From positions 62,001 through 126,000 of the forward strand of contig JAJOZX010009480.1 of NCBI GenBank assembly GCA_023014485.1: DNA of 64,000 bases. The letters run 5' to 3'. This stretch comes from Bathynomus jamesi. Lineage: Eukaryota > Arthropoda > Malacostraca > Isopoda > Cirolanidae. Below are positions 58,407-64,000 of this stretch, piece after piece. Both the position numbers and the translations under genes were made by a program. The notes under the pieces are model-generated. The model did not search any database and was not told the DNA's origin. It was given only the letters and a program-made list of their open reading frames with translations. Numbering within the stretch: the stretch's first letter is position 1; every line of letters starts with the position of its first letter.

Positions 58407-58913
58407 TCATAAAGACTGTTCTTGTTTATTATCCAAATTATATTTGGTTAAATCTCCTAAGGGTGCTATACCCAGTGGTGTGTTGATGGCTATTCCATCT
58501 CCAATTTTAACTATACCTCTTTGAATAAGGTGAATATAGTCAGCTCCCAATAACATTTGTATATTATCCACTATATTGTTTTTAATGTACCTATCTGCTA
58601 TTACATGATGTTTCTTCAATTCTTTAATTGTCTGACTCAGTTTAGGGACTACAAGTTGATCTTGTCCTACATGTTTAACAATAACAGCTTTTAAATTATG
58701 AGTTTGGTTTTCTAGGTCCAGTCCCAGTTCAACTGTCTCATAGTTAGTTTTTTCTGAGTTATCATTAACAAAAGATGTTAAACAGAGTTCTTGTTTATTA
58801 CTTTTAGGTATTAAGTCTAATTTATTTATCAAGGATTGACTGACAAATGTTTGTTGTGAACAAGAATCTATGAGACATCTAATGGGAGTAGTACCTCCTT
58901 TGTTGATCTTGTC
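58407..58913 (-). CDS. pro: Aspartic protease frame (pro), copy E
   Basis: Open as in copies A to C, no initiating ATG, LIDSCSQQ active site, LLGAD block, TGA CTA then pol. No private lesion seen. Confidence 0.72.
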   Translation of the reverse strand, partial: DKINKGGTTPIRCLIDSCSQQTFVSQSLINKLDLIPKSNKQELCLTSFVNDNSEKTNYETVELGLDLENQTHNLKAVIVKHVGQDQLVVPKLSQTIKELKKHHVIADRYIKNNIVDNIQMLLGADYIHLIQRGIVKIGDGIAINTPLGIAPLGDLTKYNLDNKQEQSL

Positions 58914-60300
58914 CTACATGTTTAACAATAACAGCTTTTAAATTATGAGTTTGGTTTTCTAGGTCCAGTCCCAGTTCAACTGTCTCATAGTTAGTTTTTT
59001 CTGAGTTATCATTAACAAAAGATGTTAAACAGAGTTCTTGTTTATTACTTTTACAATCTTTTTTATGATGTCCTGTCCCAGTACATTTCTTGCAAAGATT
59101 AAGCTCTTCACAACGTTTAGATCTAGAATTAAAGTTATTAAATTTAGTACATCTTGTACTACTGTGTTCATTACTGGAACAAAATTTACAGTATGGAGTG
59201 TAATCCTTTTTTGTTGCAATATTAAAATTTTGCAAAGTTGGTGTTTTAGTCTCAGAGTTTTGTTCTTGAAAATGGGCTTTATCTTTATGAGTCTCAGAAG
59301 TGGCAGGCAAAGATGAACTTTTACTTTTATAAATTGATAATACAGTAGGAAATTCAGACCTCAATTCATCTAAAGTCGGATAAATGTCTACTGTCTTACG
59401 TTGAAAAATCTCCCTAACCTGTGGTGGCAAACACTCAAATACAATAGCTTGAATAAACCAGGCAGATTCTTTTAAATTTATTTTGTTATTTGTAAGTTGG
59501 CCCAGAGTTGATTCAAAAGAACAGTAAAATTCATAAATACTATTGTAATTATCTTTACATGGCTTCATTTGTTTAAGTTTAAGAGCAAGTTCATAAATTA
59601 TTTCTGCTCTATTAATATAATTTCTTTTTAAAAGATCTATTGCTACTGCATATGAGCTACCAATAACAGGCAAGAATTCAACTAATTTGAGAGCAGGTCC
59701 TTTAAGGTAATTTAGTAAATAACTGAGTTTATCCACTTCAGAAATATAGTCTTTACTCCCAATGAGGCTATCAAATTTCTCATAAAATGACTGAAACTGG
59801 GTTCTGTCACCTTCAAAGTTTGGAACTTGTAAAGTAGGTAACCTTGCTTTTAATTCAGTTTGTTCAGAATTATGCCGAACAGAGGAATTCATCAAAGCAT
59901 TAGCAAAGCTTTGATTCATATTCATTTCTTGTTGTAAGGTTAACGTGTTTATTTGAGTTTGAAGTTCATCTATATAACTGTCTACCTCACCTAAGTAGGC
60001 CTCATTTTCTATTAATAGTGATGTTAAATCATCAGTTGATAGTAAATTATCATCTTCAATTTCTGATCTTATTTCCTCATCAATTATTATGATTTCACTT
60101 TTTATTCGATCTACTGTGTTTAAGACTCTTTCAAAATCAGCCTTTGAAGGAGTAGATTTTCTTCTAAAGTCATTAAGTGACCTAGTAATTACACCCTTTC
60201 TCACAGCCTTTTTCTTTTTAAGGGCTATTAATTTAGAATTTGTGTTGGGTTTAGCCCTAGGCCTATCTGTATTGTTTGTTTCTTTATCAGCCATTGTCAA
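58879..60300 (-). CDS. gag: gag, intact (473 codons), copy E
   Basis: Same length and sequence as gag of copies A and C as far as I can compare: basic N-terminus, DUF1759-like domain, two CCHC knuckles, and a duplicated protease segment at the C-terminus (58902-59053). Since pol of this copy is broken, it could supply only Gag. Confidence 0.93.
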   Translation of the reverse strand: MTMADKETNNTDRPRAKPNTNSKLIALKKKKAVRKGVITRSLNDFRRKSTPSKADFERVLNTVDRIKSEIIIIDEEIRSEIEDDNLLSTDDLTSLLIENEAYLGEVDSYIDELQTQINTLTLQQEMNMNQSFANALMNSSVRHNSEQTELKARLPTLQVPNFEGDRTQFQSFYEKFDSLIGSKDYISEVDKLSYLLNYLKGPALKLVEFLPVIGSSYAVAIDLLKRNYINRAEIIYELALKLKQMKPCKDNYNSIYEFYCSFESTLGQLTNNKINLKESAWFIQAIVFECLPPQVREIFQRKTVDIYPTLDELRSEFPTVLSIYKSKSSSLPATSETHKDKAHFQEQNSETKTPTLQNFNIATKKDYTPYCKFCSSNEHSSTRCTKFNNFNSRSKRCEELNLCKKCTGTGHHKKDCKSNKQELCLTSFVNDNSEKTNYETVELGLDLENQTHNLKAVIVKHVGQDQQRRYYSH

Positions 60301-60925
60301 TAAATCTAGCCTAATTGATCAGTTAAATAGGCTAAATCTACGTTAGTTAGATGTAGGCTATAGATTAGGCTAAAAATAAAATGCCCTAACTTCAATCAGA
60401 AGAAGGAAATCTTAAAGAGGATAAATTTTACACATTTTAAAGTAACACCAGGCAATATTAAATGTACAAGGGTTTAACCTAAACCTATGTCAAATGTATG
60501 ACCCTAGGCTAAGGTTACGACTAGGCTAGCCTACCTAGCCTATATTATTGTCCAGTGTCCACCCTTACGAGTCCTAGGTTAAGCAAATTGAAGCCCAATT
60601 GAGTAGCCTAGCCCTACACTAATAGGCTAACAATAAATTCAATAAGTTCACTGTTAAATTAAATTTGTAAGCCTTACGTTATTAAATGTAGGCCTTAATT
60701 TTAATTAAATAATTAGTTCACCTATTTCAATACCGCAAAGAAAAAGAACTTTTGTTTACTCTCGGGAGCAGAGTACAGTTTTGTACGGAGTTTGTTCGTA
60801 ACCGCGAGTTACGACAAACGAAAATCGAGCGTTAAGTGAAATTTATAATGTTCACTAGGCTATGTTAAATACACTCAGAATTTAATAGTATATCTGTTTT
60901 AGTCTTCCCCTTCACGGGCCACCAT
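60301..60925 (-). other. 5' leader, copy E
   Basis: 625 bp, TAGGCTA-rich, no gene seen. Confidence 0.7.
60907..60924 (-). promoter_or_regulatory. Primer-binding site, copy E
   Basis: Same 18-mer, one base from the LTR end. Confidence 0.75.
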
Positions 60926-61651
60926 TGTGAAAAAACTGCACTGTTGGAGATTGACCTCAATTAAACCTACCTCAATTTCCCAACCCCTAACGCAGGTTAA
61001 AATTAATCCAACCTATTAAATTAGGACTCGAGAATCCAGAAATGGTCCGGAGCAAATAGGATGATTAAAGTCACAGATACAATTCCCACAAATAAAACCA
61101 TAGAAAATTTACTACGGTTCATGCAATAAATTGGGGATATTTGTTAACTGTTAACCGAAAGGTAAAGTGAAAGAATTGACTCACCTCAGTTGGTCAATGG
61201 GATGATGTAGCGTCTTGTAGAGTTAATCTTAAAATCGTAGTCTTCAGTTAAGCTAATTCAAGTAGGCCTATTCTGGGTACACTAGCCTGTATTGGTTTTT
61301 AACTTCAACCTTTGTTTGTCACTATTTCTGTAGTAGTTCGCAAGCCAACTCCGTAATTGTTCCTCTCTTCATGCGATCAAAAGGAAGAACGAACTGAAGC
61401 CAAGGTTCTGGTGTTTGACTTCAGTTTTGTTGGCTGGTTGTTGTTGTCAGTGGGAGATAATCTCACCGAGCACACCCTTAACCACATAGTAATAAATTAC
61501 TAATGTGGATATGACCCAGTATGATGAACAATTATTCACATACCTTTGTTAACCATAAATTATTGTACATTAAAGAGACTACCAAATCTATTTCCTCTGA
61601 GGACCACTTCTGCTCTCTCTCAACCACCCTCCCAATATCCTAAATTTCATA
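60926..61651 (-). repeat. 5' LTR, copy E
   Basis: 726 bp, followed by ATTTA and satellite on the right. Confidence 0.93.
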
Positions 61652-64000
61652 ATTTAGCTTATTTTTAGATTTAAAAATGAAAATGGGACTATAAATTAGG
61701 TTCTATACGGTTGAATTTTTTTCAAAATATTTAACTGGAACTAATAATTTTTCGCTATAATATGCTTCAGTTTATGGTTTTGTACAATATATATCGAAAA
61801 CTAGACAAAAATCGTCCAAATATTTCACTAAAATTCGATTCTAATGAAATGAAAATTTTGTACCAAAAAGTGATTTTCTCCGTGTTTTGAGCACTTTTTG
61901 TGCATTTTTCTTATGATAAAACATGAACTTATCTTTTTCAATATTTTTCATTCGAATAAGAAACTGTTGATAAAAAACTGCTTTATCTTACTGTTTTCAA
62001 CTATATAATGCCAAAGTAATTGAAAAATCGACGTAAAATTTCATTGAAATGTCGATCGTAGTAAGGCAAAAAATTAATGGAAGTCGATTTTTTCCATGTT
62101 TTAAGATCCAATTTTTAGACAATCTTTAATGTAGCCCTAAAATATTGTAAAAGTGAATGAAATTCATGAAATGATATATACCAACAGTAAATACTATGCA
62201 AATTTTAGCTTAAAAATCGCATCATTTAGCTTATTTTTAGATTTAAAAATGAAAATGGGACTATAAATTAGGTTCTATACGGTTGAATTTTTTTTCAAAA
62301 AGTGATTTTCTCCGTGTTTTGAGCACTTTTTGTGCATTTTTCTTATGATAAAACATGAACTTATCTTTTTCAATATTTTTCATTCGAATAAGAAACTGTT
62401 GATAAAAAACTGCTTTATCTTACTGTTTTCAACTATATAATGCCAAAGTAAATGAAAAATAGACGTAAAATTTCATTGAAATGTCGATCGTAGTAAGGCA
62501 AAAAATTAATGGAAGTCGATTTTTTCCATGTTTTAAGATCCAATTTTTGAGAATCTTTAATGTAGCCCTAAAATATTGTAAAAGTGAATGAAATTCATGA
62601 AATGATATATACCAACAGTAAATACTATGAAAATTTTAGCTTAAAAATCGCATCATTTAGCTTATTTTTAGATTTAAAAATGAAAATGGGACTATAAATT
62701 AGGTTCTATACGGTTGAATTTTTTTCAAAATATTTAACTGGAATTAGTAATTTTTGGTATAAATAGCTTTAGTTTATGGTTTTGTACAATATATATCGAA
62801 AACTAGACAAAAATCGTAAATATTTCACTAAAATTCGGTTCTAATGAAATGAAAATTTTGTACCAAAAAGTGATTTTCTCCGTGTTTTGAGCACTTTTTG
62901 TGCATTTTTCTTATGATAAAACATGAACTTATCTTTTTCAATATTTTTCATTCGAATAAGAAACTGTTGATAAAAAACTGCTTTATCTTACTGTTTTCAA
63001 CTATATAATGCCAAAGTAATTGAAAAATCGACGTAAAATTTCATTGAAATGTCGATCGTAGTAAGGCAAAAAATTAATGGAAGTCGATTTTTTCCATGTT
63101 TTAAGATCCAATTTTTTGACAATCTTTAATGTAGCCCTAAAATATTGTAAAAGTGAATGAAATTCATGAAATGATATATACCAACAGTAAATACTATGCA
63201 AATTTTAGCTTAAAAATCGCATCATTTAGCTTATTTTTAGATTTAAAAATGAAAATGGGACTATAAATTAGGTTCTATACGGTTGAATTTTTTTCAAAAT
63301 ATTTAACTGGAATTAGTAATTTTTGGCTATAATATGCTTTAGTTTATGGTTTTGTACAATATATATCGAAAACTAGACAAAAATCGTCCAAATATTTCAC
63401 TAAAATTCGGTTCTAATGAAATGAAAATTTTGTACCAAAAAGTGATTTTCTCCGTGTTTTGAGCACTTTTTGTGCATTTTTCTTATGATAAAACATGAAC
63501 TTATCTTTTTCAATATTTTTCATTCGAATAAGAAACTGTTGATAAAAAACTGCTTTATCTTACTGTTTTCAACTATATAATGCCAAAGTAATTGAAAAAT
63601 CGACGTAAAATTTCATTGAAATGTCGATCGTAGTAAGGCAAAAAATTAATGGAAGTCGATTTTTTCCATGTTTTAAGATCCAATTTTTTGACAATCTTTA
63701 ATGTAGCCCTAAAATATTGTAAAAGTGAATGAAATTCATGAAATGATATATACCAACAGTAAATACTATGCAATTTTAGCTTAAAAATCGATCATTTAGC
63801 TTATTTTTAGATTTAAAAATGAAAATGGGACTATAAATTAGGTTCTATACGGTTGAATTTTTTTCAAAATATTTAACTGGAATTAGTAATTTTTGGCTAT
63901 AATATGCTTTAGTTTATGGTTTTGTACAATATATATCGAAAACTAGACAAAAATCGTTGAAATATTTCACTAAAATTCGGTTCTAATGAAATGAAAATTT
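61652..64000. repeat. Satellite array S5, runs off the window
   Basis: Units start at 61652, 62224 (short, 431 bp), 62655, 63224 and 63794 (cut by the window end). The order full, short, full, full is that of S1 and lacks the TTACAATAAGC unit found second in S2, S3 and S4. The first unit has the GGAACTAATAATTTTTCGC variants of S1 and S4. Confidence 0.95.

Larger units (their letters stand above)
53768..61651 (-). mobile_element. BEL/Pao LTR retrotransposon, copy E, full length; gag intact, pol frameshifted
   Basis: 7,884 bp, ATTTA on both sides (53763-53767, 61652-61656). It shares pol residues G829 and T649 with copy B. pol has one frameshift between RNase H and the integrase core and one at its very end. 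Confidence 0.95.
1..64000. repeat. Tandem composite macrosatellite: BEL/Pao element plus 572-bp satellite array
   Basis: The whole window is a head-to-tail series of one composite unit, [retrotransposon + satellite array]. 5' LTR starts (lower coordinate) are at 3204, 15530, 29429, 44319 and 60926, so the period is 12,326, 13,899, 14,890 and 16,607 bp. The element part is nearly constant (7,879 to 7,886 bp); the satellite part varies (4,447, 6,013, 7,005 and 8,723 bp). All elements lie on the minus strand and have the same two junctions with the satellite. The order and junctions are read directly. Amplification by unequal exchange is inference; expansion or collapse by the assembler is the alternative. 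Confidence 0.9.

Overview
This window is eukaryotic repeat DNA. It contains no host gene that I can support. It consists of five same-orientation copies (A to E) of one BEL/Pao-superfamily LTR retrotransposon, separated by arrays of one AT-rich satellite with a monomer of about 572 bp. BEL/Pao elements are known from animals, and the gag, protease, RT, RNase H, integrase and DUF5641 order is typical of them, so the source is an animal, most likely an invertebrate. I cannot name the species from the sequence.

Layout (sense of every element is the minus strand, so the 5' LTR lies at the higher coordinate): copy A 1-3929 (3' part cut by the window edge); satellite S1 3930-8376; copy B 8377-16255; S2 16256-22268; copy C 22269-30154; S3 30155-37159; copy D 37160-45044; S4 45045-53767; copy E 53768-61651; S5 61652-64000 (runs off the window). 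A complete element is about 7.89 kb: 726-bp LTR, primer-binding site, 625-bp leader, gag, a protease frame, pol, about 306 bp of 3' non-coding DNA, 726-bp LTR. There is no env.

All copies sit at the same point of the same satellite monomer and have the same 5-bp target duplication, ATTTA. The monomer next to the 3' LTR carries the same private variants in S1 to S4. The economical explanation is one insertion into the satellite, followed by tandem amplification of the composite unit (12.3, 13.9, 14.9 and 16.6 kb between successive 5' LTRs). This is a macrosatellite, or higher-order repeat, with a retrotransposon inside each unit. The satellite part grows from 8 to 11 to 13 to 16 monomers along the window.

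Copy C has uninterrupted gag and pol. B, D and E carry one- or few-base lesions. Every copy also shares two departures from the usual single gag-pol frame. One is an identical 152-bp duplication that puts a piece of protease into the end of gag and leaves protease in the +1 frame. The other is a single in-frame TGA followed by CTA between protease and RT, a context known for stop-codon readthrough. These are either recoding signals or marks of a founder element that was already defective.
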